Translations under genes and position numbers: made by a program | Assembly (NCBI GenBank): GCA_937922185.1 | Contig: CAKZUT010000122.1 | Coordinates: 1-37,232 of the forward strand | Reading direction: 5' to 3' | Origin: an uncultured Neomegalonema sp. | GTDB lineage: Bacteria > Pseudomonadota > Alphaproteobacteria > Rhodobacterales > Rhodobacteraceae | DNA: 37,232 nucleotides | In this document: one piece after another, positions 10,593 to 18,194 of the stretch | Numbering within the stretch: position 1 is the first letter of the stretch | Layout: every line of letters begins with the position of its first letter | Notes under the pieces: model-generated | Seen by the model: the letters and a program-made list of their open reading frames with translations, nothing else | Databases searched by the model: none | Told to the model about the DNA's origin: nothing

Positions 10593-11519
10593 TCAGAGCG
10601 CTGCTTCGAGCTTCGGCAAAGCGTCAAAAAGGTCGGCGACGAGGCCGTAATCGGCGACCTGGAAGATGGGCGCTTCCTCGTCCTTGTTGATCGCGACGAT
10701 GACTTTCGAATCCTTCATCCCCGCAAGGTGCTGGATCGCGCCGGAGATGCCCACGGCGATGTAGAGTTCGGGAGCGACCACCTTGCCGGTCTGGCCGACC
10801 TGATAGTCATTGGGCGCGTAGCCCGAATCGACGGCGGCGCGGGAGGCTCCGACGGCGGCACCGATCTTGTCGGCGACCTTCTCGATGATCTCGAAGTTCT
10901 CCTTCGATCCCATGCCGCGACCGCCCGAGACGATGCGCTTGGCCGAGGTCAGTTCCGGGCGGTCGCTCTCGACCACCTTGTCCTCCACCCATGCGGAGAG
11001 ACCGGGATTGGCGGCGGCGGCGATTTCCTCCACGGTGCCGGAACCGCCCTCACCCGCCGCATCGAAGCTGGCACCGCGCACGGTGATGACCTTCTTCGCA
11101 TCGGTGGATTTGACGGTGGCCATGGCGTTGCCCGCATAGATGGGCCGCTCGAAGGTGTCGGGGCCGTGGACGGCGGAGATGTCGGAGATGACCATGGCGT
11201 CGAGCAGCGCCGCGACGCGGGGCATGACGTTCTTGCCGCTGGTCGTGGCCGGGGCGACGATGTGATCGTAATCGCCCGCAAGACCGATGATCAGATCGGC
11301 GAGCGGTTCGGCCATGTCGTGACCATAGGCTTCGTCCGTGGCACAAAGCACCTTGGTCACGCCGTCGAGTTTCGCGGCCTGCTCGGCCACGCCGCCACAA
11401 CCGGACCCGGCACAGAGAATATGGATGTCGCCACCCATCGCCCGCGCGGCGGTCACGGTCTTCGCCGTCGCGTCATTGAGCGTTTCGTTGTCGTGTTCGG
11501 CGAGAAGAAGTACGGCCAT
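10593..11519 (-). CDS. etfA: Electron transfer flavoprotein alpha subunit
   Basis: EtfA binds FAD and, with EtfB, passes electrons from acyl-CoA and related dehydrogenases to ETF:quinone oxidoreductase. The 308-residue product begins [15 protein letters not shown]. It has the FAD-binding C-terminal domain: [17 protein letters not shown], then the signature [35 protein letters not shown] and [20 protein letters not shown]. Length is typical. It starts one base after the etfB stop and ends just before a strong terminator, forming a two-gene operon. No ETF dehydrogenase or ETF-QO gene is nearby. Confidence 0.98.
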   Translation of the reverse strand: MAVLLLAEHDNETLNDATAKTVTAARAMGGDIHILCAGSGCGGVAEQAAKLDGVTKVLCATDEAYGHDMAEPLADLIIGLAGDYDHIVAPATTSGKNVMPRVAALLDAMVISDISAVHGPDTFERPIYAGNAMATVKSTDAKKVITVRGASFDAAGEGGSGTVEEIAAAANPGLSAWVEDKVVESDRPELTSAKRIVSGGRGMGSKENFEIIEKVADKIGAAVGASRAAVDSGYAPNDYQVGQTGKVVAPELYIAVGISGAIQHLAGMKDSKVIVAINKDEEAPIFQVADYGLVADLFDALPKLEAAL

Positions 11520-11520
11520 A

Positions 11521-12282
11521 TCAGAGAACTCCCGCTTCGGTTTTCAGTTTCTCGACCAGTTCCTCGACCGAGCCGACGATGACGCCTGCCTTGCGCGCGG
11601 GCGGCTCCTCGACTTTCTCGATGGTCAGGCGCGGGGAGACATCGACACCGTAATCGGCGGGCGTCTTCGTCTCCATCGGCTTTTTCTTGGCCTTCATGAT
11701 ATTGGGCAGCGAGGCATAGCGCGGCTCGTTGAGGCGCAGGTCCACGGTCATCACGCAGGGCATGTTGACCGAGATGACCTGAAGCCCCCCGTCAACCTCG
11801 CGGGTGACCTGTGCCCTGTCGCCCTCGATCTCGACTTTCGAGGCAAAGGTCGCCTGGGGCCAGCCCATCAGGGCGGACAGCATCTGGCCGGTGGCATTCA
11901 TGTCGTTGTCGATGGCCTGCTTGCCCATGAGCACAAGACCGGGCTGTTCCTCATCGACGATGGCTTTCAGGATTTTGGCGACGGCCAGCGGCTCGATATC
12001 GTTCTCGACGTTATCCGTGGCCTCGACGAGGATCGCGCGATCCGCGCCCATGGCGAGGGCGTTGCGGAGCGTTTCCTGCGATTTCGTGACGCCGATGGAG
12101 ACGACGATGATCTCCTCGGCCTGACCGGCCTCCTTGAGGCGGATCGCCTGTTCGACGGCGATCTCGTCAAAGGGGTTCATCGACATCTTGACGTTGGCCA
12201 GATCGACACCGGACTGGTCCGCCTTCACGCGCACCTTCACGTTATAGTCGATCACCCGTTTCACGGGCACGAGTACCTTCAT
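11521..12282 (-). CDS. etfB: Electron transfer flavoprotein beta subunit
   Basis: EtfB partners EtfA and carries the AMP site. The 253-residue product begins [19 protein letters not shown] and contains [17 protein letters not shown], the family signature of the beta subunit. It continues with [29 protein letters not shown]-type residues and [20 protein letters not shown], the recognition-loop region. A GGAGG lies six bases before the ATG. It is first in a two-gene operon with etfA. The likely role is fatty-acid and amino-acid oxidation feeding the quinone pool. Confidence 0.98.
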   Translation of the reverse strand: MKVLVPVKRVIDYNVKVRVKADQSGVDLANVKMSMNPFDEIAVEQAIRLKEAGQAEEIIVVSIGVTKSQETLRNALAMGADRAILVEATDNVENDIEPLAVAKILKAIVDEEQPGLVLMGKQAIDNDMNATGQMLSALMGWPQATFASKVEIEGDRAQVTREVDGGLQVISVNMPCVMTVDLRLNEPRYASLPNIMKAKKKPMETKTPADYGVDVSPRLTIEKVEEPPARKAGVIVGSVEELVEKLKTEAGVL

Positions 12283-12716
12283 GGCATACCTCCAAAGCCC
12301 GCGTCAGCGGGTTCACCTGATTACGGGATGGGATTAGCGTCCCATGCCGCCGGATGCCAGAGGCAAAAGCGACGCGGCCTGTCACGGGAGCGTCATTGTA
12401 GCGCCGGAAATATTCTCGTTTTAAGACTCTATGTGTATACAGCCCTGCGGATCAGTGGCCCTCGATACAACCCGGAAGATCGCCCCGATGAAGCCCGATG
12501 ACCGCGCAGGTCGGCTCGGAACAGGCCGAATTCCGGCCAAGCCATTGTAAAACATACAGACAATACCCGCAGGATTTGCAGAGCCGCAAAAATCTGCCTT
12601 CAGAGCCTGCGGCTTCCCCTGAAATGGCGTCCGACTTGCTTGTCCGGTGATGCCCATCCAATGGTTCGCGGCAGGCCCTTCGGGCTTTCCGGTCGAACCG
12701 ACACCCGGAGCCTGTC
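12283..12716. other. 434-base intergenic region between etfB and the receiver gene
   Basis: The two flanking genes are transcribed away from each other, so this stretch should hold both promoters. I found no convincing -35/-10 pair on either strand and no credible gene. A segment at 12569-12614 can form two mutually exclusive stems: GCAG...GC paired with GC...CTGC (12569-12579 with 12586-12597, bulged), or AGCCGCA with TGCGGCT (12582-12588 with 12608-12614, seven perfect pairs). This could be a leader or small RNA, but could equally be chance. Confidence 0.4.
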
Positions 12717-13106
12717 ATGGCCAAGATCCTGCTTCTCGAAGATTCGGAACCCCTGCTGCGCCAGTTTTGCAAAATTCTGGAACAGGACGGCCACAGCGTT
12801 ATCACGAGCCAGGACGGGGCCATCGCCTACGATCAGAAGACACTCACAGCGGTGGATGTGATGATTACCGACCTCATGATGCCGCAGGTCAGCGGCATCG
12901 AAGCGATTTTACAAGCCAAAAAGGTCAGGCCCGAACTGAAGATCATCGCGATTTCCGCTGGGGGCATGGTGACGGATGACGACTATCTGTCGGCGTGTCT
13001 GGAACTCGGGGCTGCGGCGGTGCTGCAAAAGCCGTTCGAGCCGGACACCCTGATCGGGACATTGCGGAGCTTGCTGGATTCAGACGGCAGGGAAGCTGTG
13101 GCGTAG
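12717..13106 (+). CDS. Stand-alone response-regulator receiver protein
   Basis: A 129-residue protein consisting only of a CheY-like receiver domain, with no DNA-binding or enzymatic output. It opens MAKILLLEDSEP, where the acidic pair that binds Mg2+ is E8-D9. The phospho-acceptor is D52 in VMITDLMMP, the switch serine S80 in IIAISAGG, and the conserved lysine K105 in VLQKPFEP. A GGAG lies six bases before the ATG. No histidine kinase is adjacent; two kinases lie 6-8 kb downstream on the same strand, but nothing links them directly. It probably relays phosphate or binds a partner protein. It is not RegA, which has a C-terminal helix-turn-helix. Confidence 0.93.
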   Translation: MAKILLLEDSEPLLRQFCKILEQDGHSVITSQDGAIAYDQKTLTAVDVMITDLMMPQVSGIEAILQAKKVRPELKIIAISAGGMVTDDDYLSACLELGAAAVLQKPFEPDTLIGTLRSLLDSDGREAVA

Positions 13107-13118
13107 CCTCGCCCTTCG

Positions 13119-13691
13119 CTACCGGTTCGCGCCCGGAACCCACAACACATCCGCCTTGCCGTCGTCATTCGCGATGCGGGAGGCGACGAAAAGCCAGTCG
13201 CTGAGGCGGTTCATGTAGCGGGTGGCGTCGGGGTTGACGTCTTCCTGTGTGGCCAGCTCGACGATGACGCGCTCGGCGCGGCGGGAGGTGGTGCGGGAGA
13301 GGTGGAGGGCGGCGGCCAGCGCAGAACCGCCGGGGAGGACGAAGGAACGCAAAGGCTCCAGCCTCTCGTTCATGGCGTCGATTTCGGCCTCAAGACGCCC
13401 GGTCTGGGCGGCGGTCATGCGGAGCGGCGGATATTCGGCGTCGGCGTCCCTGTCACGGTCGGGGCGGCAGAGATCGGCACCCAGATCGAACAGATCGTTC
13501 TGGATGCGCGACAGAGCGGCGTCCATGTCGCCGGTCGAATGGAGGCGGGCGAGGCCAATGGTGGCGTTGGTCTCGTCGGTGCCGCCATAGGCATCGACGC
13601 GCAGGGCGAATTTGGGGACGCGCGTGCCGTTGCCCAGCGCCGTCTCGCCCCTGTCGCCGGTCTTCGTGTAGATTTTCGAGAGGACGACCAT
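13119..13691 (-). CDS. PduO-type ATP:cob(I)alamin adenosyltransferase
   Basis: This enzyme adds the 5'-deoxyadenosyl group to cob(I)alamin, making adenosylcobalamin. The 190-residue product has the PduO ATP-binding N-terminus KIYTKTGDRGETAL (about residues 6-19), GTDETNATIG, and the C-terminal signature RSFVLPGGSALAAALHLS followed by RTTSRRAER. Length matches the family. It converges with the receiver gene across only 12 bases. Upstream on the same strand lies the HIG1 gene, a pairing often seen in alphaproteobacteria. The 103-base gap between them is largely a palindromic repeat. No B12 biosynthesis gene or B12-dependent mutase is in the window. Confidence 0.95.
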   Translation of the reverse strand: MVVLSKIYTKTGDRGETALGNGTRVPKFALRVDAYGGTDETNATIGLARLHSTGDMDAALSRIQNDLFDLGADLCRPDRDRDADAEYPPLRMTAAQTGRLEAEIDAMNERLEPLRSFVLPGGSALAAALHLSRTTSRRAERVIVELATQEDVNPDATRYMNRLSDWLFVASRIANDDGKADVLWVPGANR

Positions 13692-13707
13692 GGGCGGCTC
13701 CGGTTTT

Positions 13708-13775
13708 TGTCATGCCCGCGACGACGGGCATCTCGGTTGGTTGCAGAGAGGTTCCCGCTTTCGCGGGGAATGACA
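13708..13775. repeat. REP-like palindromic element, copy 1
   Basis: This 68-base element fills most of the gap between the HIG1 gene and the adenosyltransferase gene. Its ends are imperfect inverted repeats (TGTCATGCCCGCG and, on the other strand, TGTCATTCCCCGCG). Inside are two hairpins: GCCCG/CGGGC with a six-base loop, and CCCGC/GCGGG around TTTC. A related copy in the same orientation is at 14881-14942. The architecture resembles dispersed extragenic palindromes (REP or RAYT-mobilised elements). The family cannot be named without a genome-wide search. Confidence 0.65.
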
Positions 13776-13794
13776 CCTGGATGTGAATGGCGCG

Positions 13795-13995
13795 CTACTT
13801 CGGAACGGCCAGCCATGTCACGAGGACAATAAGGGCAACCGCCAGAAATTGCAGCCCGATGCGCCAGCGCATCATGCGGTTGGAGAGGCGGGAATTCTCG
13901 ATATCAGACTTGCCGATAGTGCCCATCCCCCGCGCGAGGACGACCACCACGCCAGCCATCACGAGGACCGCAAGTGCGAGGATTGCCTTTGTCAT
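13795..13995 (-). CDS. HIG1-domain twin-transmembrane small protein
   Basis: A 66-residue protein with two hydrophobic helices (about residues 4-21 and 48-64) joined by a polar loop. The loop and second helix contain SNRMMRWRIGLQFLAVAL, which matches the HIG1/Rcf1 pattern of a small residue, Asn, Met-Arg-x-Arg and Leu-Gln. Family members in mitochondria and alphaproteobacteria associate with cytochrome c oxidase. The association here is inferred from family and from a ctaD gene elsewhere in the window. It lies 31 bases after the dehydrogenase gene on the same strand. Confidence 0.88.
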   Translation of the reverse strand: MTKAILALAVLVMAGVVVVLARGMGTIGKSDIENSRLSNRMMRWRIGLQFLAVALIVLVTWLAVPK

Positions 13996-14026
13996 GCGCG
14001 GTTATCTAGCACGTTCGCGCGCAGGC

Positions 14027-14869
14027 TCAAGAACTACGCCGTATCACCGCATCGAACCATCGGGTCGGCAGCAGGCGCTTGAGCGTGCCGGCAAAATAGG
14101 TCGGCGTGGTGACATAGTAACGGGGCTGCGGGCGGGGGCTTTCAATGGCATGGACCAGCTTTCGCAGCACCGCCTCCGGGCCAAGCTCGTATTTGTCTTT
14201 GCTGTAGGGCGCATAAAGGCGCTCCCTGAGCCGGGTCTCGTAGAAATCCGCCCACGGGGAATGGTCGGCAATGGGGGCGATCCATTTTTCGTACTGGCCG
14301 CGCGCGTTCTCGCGGATTTTCGAGGTGATGGGGCCGGGTTCGATGAGGACGATATGGATGCCCGTGCCGTGGAGTTCGGCGCGCATCGTGTCGGACAGGC
14401 CCTCCAGCGCGAATTTGGTGGCGTTATAGGCTCCGCGCGTGGGCATGGCGGCAAAGCCCAGGACCGAGGAATTCTGAACGATGCGCCCTGCCCCGGCCTC
14501 GCGCATGATGGGGATCGCGCGGCAGGTGAGGGTATGCCAGCCGAAGAAATTGGCCTCGAAGATCCGGCGCAGGGCATCGGTGGGCAGATCCTCGGTCATG
14601 GCGGGGATGCCGTAGGCGCCGTTATTGAACAGGGCGTCAAGGCGACCGTCGGTGAGGGCGAGAGCTTCCTCGAACCCCGCATGGATGCTCGGCTCGTCCT
14701 CATAGTCGATGAGGACGCATTGCAGGCCCTCATCCCTGAGACGCTCGACATCGGCGGCACGGCGGCAGGACGCCACCACGTTCCATCCCCGAACCTTCAG
14801 GCCATGGGCGCAGGTATAGCCGATGCCGCTGGAGCAACCGGTGATGAGAATCGTGCGGGGGTCGGTCAT
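14027..14869 (-). CDS. Short-chain dehydrogenase/reductase family protein
   Basis: A classical SDR oxidoreductase of 280 residues, probably NAD(P)-dependent. It has the cofactor-binding motif TGCSSGIG (residues 10-17), NNGAYG (82-87) in place of NNAG, and the catalytic set Ser135, Tyr148 and Lys152 (RGAYNATK). RAADVERLRDEG after strand 2 fits an NADP-preferring SDR. The C-terminal extension after residue 200 (WADFYETRLRERLY...) resembles the YbbO/retinol dehydrogenase-like subgroup. The substrate is unknown. It is co-oriented with the HIG1 gene 31 bases downstream and follows a repeat element upstream, so it may start its own transcript. Confidence 0.92.
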   Translation of the reverse strand: MTDPRTILITGCSSGIGYTCAHGLKVRGWNVVASCRRAADVERLRDEGLQCVLIDYEDEPSIHAGFEEALALTDGRLDALFNNGAYGIPAMTEDLPTDALRRIFEANFFGWHTLTCRAIPIMREAGAGRIVQNSSVLGFAAMPTRGAYNATKFALEGLSDTMRAELHGTGIHIVLIEPGPITSKIRENARGQYEKWIAPIADHSPWADFYETRLRERLYAPYSKDKYELGPEAVLRKLVHAIESPRPQPRYYVTTPTYFAGTLKRLLPTRWFDAVIRRSS

Positions 14870-14880
14870 GGATTTCTCCC

Positions 14881-14942
14881 TGTCATGCCCGCGCTGGCAG
14901 GCATCTCGTAGGGCGGAGGGGGATTCTCGCTTGCGCGGGAAC
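14881..14942. repeat. REP-like palindromic element, copy 2
   Basis: A diverged copy of the element at 13708-13775, in the same orientation, in the 97-base gap between tupA and the dehydrogenase gene. It starts with the same TGTCATGCCCGCG and keeps the GGCATCTCG segment after the first hairpin. The second hairpin (TCTCGC with GCGGGA) tolerates one wobble. The distal end is degenerate, lacking the TGACA terminus. It probably arose from the same dispersed family. Confidence 0.6.
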
Positions 14943-14966
14943 GCAAAGAAGGGGCGGACATCGCTG

Positions 14967-15779
14967 CTACTCTCCTTTCGCGTTTGGGAAGAAGAGTTGC
15001 CGGTCGTCGCGGCGATAGGCGGCGATCGCGGACTGACCCGCCTTCGAGAGAAGCCAGTCGATGAAGACCCGCGCCGGGGCGGCCTTCACGTCGGGGCATC
15101 GGTCGGGGTTGATCGCGATGATGCCGTATTGATTGAACAGGGCCGGGTCCCCTTCGGAGAGGATACGCAGGTCACCCCTGTTGGAGAACGCAATCCAGGT
15201 GGCGCGGTCGGTGAGGGTGTAGGCGTTCATCCCGGAGGCGATATTGAGGGTCGCGCCCATTCCCGATCCGGTCTCGCGATACCATGTGCCGCTGGCATCG
15301 GAGGGATCGACACGGGCCGTGGTCCAGAGAGTGCGCTCTTTTTTGTGGGTGCCGCTGTCATCGCCGCGCGAGGCGAAGGGGGCGCGGGCATCGGCGATGG
15401 CGGCGAGGGCGGGGGCGATGCCGGTCGTTCCGGCCACCTGCGCGGGATCGTCCGAGGGGCCGACGAGAACGAAATCATTATACATGAGATCGGCGCGGGA
15501 CAGGCCGTAGCCGTCGGCAACGAAGGCCTCCTCCGCCGCCCTTGCATGGACCAGCAGCACGTCACCGTCGCAGTTGCGGGCATTACGCAGCGCCTGCCCC
15601 GTGCCGACGGCCACCACGCGCACCTCGATGCCGGTTTCCTCCGTGAACTGCGGCAGGATGGCGTCATAGAGGCCGGAATTGCGGGTGGAGGTGGTCGATT
15701 GCACGACGATGAAGCCGTCATCGGCACGGACGGGCGCACTTAAGGTGAGCGCGAGGGCGAGAAAGATCGGAAAGCGCAT
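14967..15779 (-). CDS. tupA: Tungstate ABC transporter substrate-binding protein
   Basis: TupA captures tungstate in the periplasm for TupBC. From the ATG at 15779 the 270-residue product has a signal peptide (MRFPIFLALALTLSAPVRA, cleavage near residue 19). It then has the TupA ligand motif TTSTRNSGLYDAI (residues 29-41) and the second ligand loop RGDDSGTHKKE, both characteristic of this family. An alternative TTG start at 15797 would overlap the tupC stop but lacks a ribosome binding site; a GGA lies eight bases before the ATG. Tungstate specificity is from family resemblance; molybdate uptake cannot be excluded. Confidence 0.92.
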   Translation of the reverse strand: MRFPIFLALALTLSAPVRADDGFIVVQSTTSTRNSGLYDAILPQFTEETGIEVRVVAVGTGQALRNARNCDGDVLLVHARAAEEAFVADGYGLSRADLMYNDFVLVGPSDDPAQVAGTTGIAPALAAIADARAPFASRGDDSGTHKKERTLWTTARVDPSDASGTWYRETGSGMGATLNIASGMNAYTLTDRATWIAFSNRGDLRILSEGDPALFNQYGIIAINPDRCPDVKAAPARVFIDWLLSKAGQSAIAAYRRDDRQLFFPNAKGE

Positions 15780-15793
15780 CGGAAGGGTCCGTT

Positions 15794-16522
15794 TCAAAGG
15801 AGCAGCTTGCCCGCGAAATAAGCCTGTGCTTCGGGCGATTTCGGGGCAAGGAGGAACTGGTCGGCGGAGGCGGCTTCCGTAAGGGTGCCCTTGTGGAGGA
15901 AGCGGATATGATCGGCGAGGCGGGTGGCCTGCCCCCGGTCATGGGTAACCAGCACGACCGTGGTGCCAAATGCGGCGGCATCGAGAATCAGGCTCTCGAT
16001 GGCGTCGGTGGCCTGCGGATCAAGGCTGGCGGTGGGTTCGTCCAGCAGCAGAAGCCGGGGGCGCGCGGCCAGCGCCCGGACCATGGCAACGCGCTGTTGC
16101 TCGCCCCCGGAAAGGGCGCGCGCGGGGCTGTCAGCCATGGCGGCGAGACGCCCGAAATCGAGCAATTCGCCGAGACGCTTGCGCCGCTCGCGCCGGGGCA
16201 CCCCGTAGATCGCGAGGGCATGGCGAAGATTGGCGCGCACGGTGCGGCGCAGGAGCACCGGCTTCTGGAAAACGAGGGCGATATCCTGCGGATCGGTCAG
16301 GCCGTGGAAGACCCCGCCGTCATCGGGCCGCACCAGCCCGGCCATGACACGCAGGGACAGGCTCTTTCCCGCCCCGTTCGGCCCCATGATCGCGGTGATG
16401 CCCTGCTGCGGAATGGCGAGGTCAAGGCCGTCGAGAACATCGCGCCCTCCCCGGCGCAGGCGGACCCCCTCCAGCCGGATCACGGCACCGGGAGAGGGAT
16501 TGGACGCGACGAGCCTAAGCAT
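15794..16522 (-). CDS. tupC: Tungstate ABC transporter ATP-binding protein
   Basis: The ATPase of the Tup transporter, 242 residues from the ATG at 16522. Walker A is GPNGAGKS (47-54), the Q-loop lies in ALVFQKPVLLRRTV, the signature is LSGGEQQR, Walker B is LLLLDEPTASLD, and the H-loop is VTHDRGQA, so all catalytic motifs are intact. The ATG overlaps the tupB stop by eight bases; a GTG at 16537 is a possible longer start. Unlike ModC it lacks a C-terminal molybdate-binding (MOP) extension, which supports the Tup assignment. Confidence 0.93.
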   Translation of the reverse strand: MLRLVASNPSPGAVIRLEGVRLRRGGRDVLDGLDLAIPQQGITAIMGPNGAGKSLSLRVMAGLVRPDDGGVFHGLTDPQDIALVFQKPVLLRRTVRANLRHALAIYGVPRRERRKRLGELLDFGRLAAMADSPARALSGGEQQRVAMVRALAARPRLLLLDEPTASLDPQATDAIESLILDAAAFGTTVVLVTHDRGQATRLADHIRFLHKGTLTEAASADQFLLAPKSPEAQAYFAGKLLL

Positions 16523-17222
16523 GGGACATCCGCGCACCGCTGAGCCGCGCGCCCATCACAAGGGCATTGAGCGCCAGCGACAGGACCATCAGCACGATCC
16601 CGAGGCCCAGCGCCAGCGTCAGCTCGCCACGCGATGTCTCAAGGGCAATGGCGGTGGTCATGACGCGGGTGACGTGATCGATATTGCCGCCGACGATCAT
16701 CACCGCGCCGACCTCCGCAAGGGCGCGCCCCATCCCGGCAAGGGCCGCCGTCATCAGGGCAAAGCGCCCGTCCCACAGAAGCGTCCGCATCCGCGCCCCC
16801 GCCCCCGCCCCCATCGAGCGCAGGGTCTCATGGTACTCGGCATCGAGATCGGCGACGGTCTGGCGGGCCAGTGCCGCGATGATGGGGGTGACGAGGATCG
16901 TCTGGGCAACGATCATGGCCGTGGGCGTGTAGAGGAGGCCCAGCGCCCCGAACGGCCCGGCCCGCGAGAGCATCAGATAGACGACGAGACCCACGACGAC
17001 CGGGGGCAGACCCATGAGCGCATTGACAAGCACCGTCAGCACGCCCCGCCCCGGAAAGCGGCCCACCGCAAGGATCGCCCCGAGCGGGAATCCGAGCAGA
17101 CACGCGCACAAGGTCGCCGAGAGCGTGACGCGCAGGGACAGGCCGACGATCTCGACCAGATCGGCGTCCATCCGGGCAATCAGGCCGAAAGCGGCGGCAA
17201 AGGCATCGCCGAAGCCGGTCAT
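16515..17222 (-). CDS. tupB: Tungstate ABC transporter permease
   Basis: The membrane subunit of the Tup transporter, 235 residues with five or six predicted transmembrane helices. The EAA loop that docks the ATPase is visible as EYHETLRSMGAGAGARM. It also has GLPPVVVGLVVYLMLSRAGP, and MGRALAEVGAVMIVGGNIDH near the C-terminus, typical of TupB/ModB permeases. It is first in the order tupB-tupC-tupA, with overlapping junctions. Upstream lies a 249-base non-coding region with tandem repeats and a strong hairpin that may regulate the operon. Confidence 0.93.
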   Translation of the reverse strand: MTGFGDAFAAAFGLIARMDADLVEIVGLSLRVTLSATLCACLLGFPLGAILAVGRFPGRGVLTVLVNALMGLPPVVVGLVVYLMLSRAGPFGALGLLYTPTAMIVAQTILVTPIIAALARQTVADLDAEYHETLRSMGAGAGARMRTLLWDGRFALMTAALAGMGRALAEVGAVMIVGGNIDHVTRVMTTAIALETSRGELTLALGLGIVLMVLSLALNALVMGARLSGARMSHA

Positions 17223-17266
17223 GGGATCAGGGTCCGTGTCATGGGAACAGGCGTAGCATTTGCATC

Positions 17267-17299
17267 ATGCCGTGCCAATGCCGTGCCAACGCCCTGCCG
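17267..17299. repeat. Tandem 11-base repeat upstream of tupB
   Basis: ATGCCGTGCCA occurs twice back to back (17267-17277 and 17278-17288), followed by a third diverged unit (ACGCCCTGCCG, 17289-17299). The array lies 45-77 bases upstream of the tupB start. Spacing of 11 bases puts equal faces of the helix in register, as expected for operator sites of a dimeric or cooperative regulator. It could equally be a replication-slippage product. No regulator gene is adjacent. Confidence 0.55.
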
Positions 17300-17344
17300 G
17301 GTGCGGGACCTCCTGCAAGTCGCGGACAGTTCAGCGCAAAGGAG

Positions 17345-17366
17345 GCCCCGCATCTTCGTGCGGGGC
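17345..17366. other. Perfect 8-bp hairpin upstream of tupB
   Basis: GCCCCGCA and TGCGGGGC form a perfect eight-pair stem around TCTTCG. It lies about 123 bases upstream of tupB and about 105 bases upstream of the plus-strand gene at 17472. No U-tract follows on either strand, so it is not a classical terminator. It may be part of a tup leader RNA. A match to the Moco/Tuco RNA class should be tested but is not established by eye. Confidence 0.5.
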
Positions 17367-17412
17367 AGCGAAAACTCTTTCAAGCTATTGCCGTGCGGAG
17401 GGCACCGCGCGC

Positions 17413-17441
17413 TTGACAAAGGGGCTTTCGTTATTCTTGAT
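17413..17441 (+). promoter_or_regulatory. Possible promoter of the gene at 17472
   Basis: TTGACA (17413-17418) is a perfect -35 hexamer. CTTGAT (17436-17441) follows after 17 bases and matches a sigma-70 -10 at three of six positions. Predicted transcription would begin near 17448, giving a short leader with AGGG seven bases before the ATG. The -10 is weak, so this is tentative. Confidence 0.4.
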
Positions 17442-17471
17442 GTTCATGTTTTGTTTTAACAGGGATATCGG

Positions 17472-18158
17472 ATGGACTGGCTTCGGACATGGGATTGGGC
17501 GGTACCGGTCGAGCGGCATGGCAAGGCGCTGTGCCGGATTACGATGGGGCTGTTCGCCATGGCGGGGCTGGTCAACGGGGCTGTCATCGAAACCCTGCCG
17601 AGGCGTGTGCATCTGGCGATTCTGCATACCCTGCGCCCGGCGGAGGCCGCCCTGCGACGGTTGATCGTGCTGGCTTTGCGGGCAGAGGGCGAGATTGCGC
17701 TCACCCGGACCCGCACCGCGAAGACGCGACGGAAAAAGGGGACGGGGCGCGGGACCGGACGCAAAAGCAGCCCTGCGCCCGCCTTCTCGCTGTTCGATAC
17801 GCGCATCAATGTCGATCCGAAGCACCGGAATACACCGGGCTACGGCCCCCGTATCCGGGCTTTCGACGGGTTGGATGATCCGGCTCACATCAGGAAAACG
17901 CCGATGCCCGATGATGAGGTTTCAGCCCTTCGGCTCTGTCGGCGCTTGCTGGCGCTGCAAGCGGCGCTGGACGATCTGCCCGCCCAGGCCGCGCGGCTGA
18001 AGCGGGTACTGGCCCGGACGACGCGCAGATGGCCGCAACCGATGCGCCGGGGCAGACCTCCCGGATATCGGGCAAAAGGCAGGGAACCGATCGACGAAAT
18101 CCTGGAAGATTGTCAGATTCAGGCGATCTGGGCGCTGACGCCGCCGGAACCGGGATAG
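17472..18158 (+). CDS. Hypothetical basic protein, possible membrane segment
   Basis: I do not recognise this 228-residue protein. Its N-terminal part has one hydrophobic stretch (about residues 24-40) and then HTLRPAEAALRRLIVLALRA. A strongly basic linker (residues 79-100, rich in Arg, Lys, Thr and Gly) follows, then FSLFDTR. A second helical region (151-185) is rich in Leu, Ala and Arg. The RPAEAALRRLIV and F-x-LFD pattern is reminiscent of uncharacterised alphaproteobacterial proteins, but I cannot name a family. It stands alone between tupB (divergent) and SCO1 (convergent) with its own candidate promoter. A GC hairpin lies just beyond its stop. Confidence 0.8.
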   Translation: MDWLRTWDWAVPVERHGKALCRITMGLFAMAGLVNGAVIETLPRRVHLAILHTLRPAEAALRRLIVLALRAEGEIALTRTRTAKTRRKKGTGRGTGRKSSPAPAFSLFDTRINVDPKHRNTPGYGPRIRAFDGLDDPAHIRKTPMPDDEVSALRLCRRLLALQAALDDLPAQAARLKRVLARTTRRWPQPMRRGRPPGYRAKGREPIDEILEDCQIQAIWALTPPEPG

Positions 18159-18194
18159 GATTTCCGAGGTTTCGACAGGACGATACAGCCTGCA

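Noticed and set aside
12421-12823. Minus-strand open frames in the etfB-receiver gap.
   Set aside because: They overlap the receiver gene or have unnatural composition and no ribosome binding site. No family resemblance could be seen, so I treat the gap as non-coding.
12717-13106. The receiver protein as the missing RegA.
   Set aside because: RegA has a C-terminal helix-turn-helix of about 50 residues with a proline hinge. This protein ends just after the receiver domain.
14967-17222. The ABC transporter as ModABC (molybdate) or Pst (phosphate).
   Set aside because: The binding protein has the TTSTRNSG and RGDDSGTH loops of TupA, and the ATPase lacks the MOP domain of ModC. Specificity for tungstate over molybdate still needs binding data.
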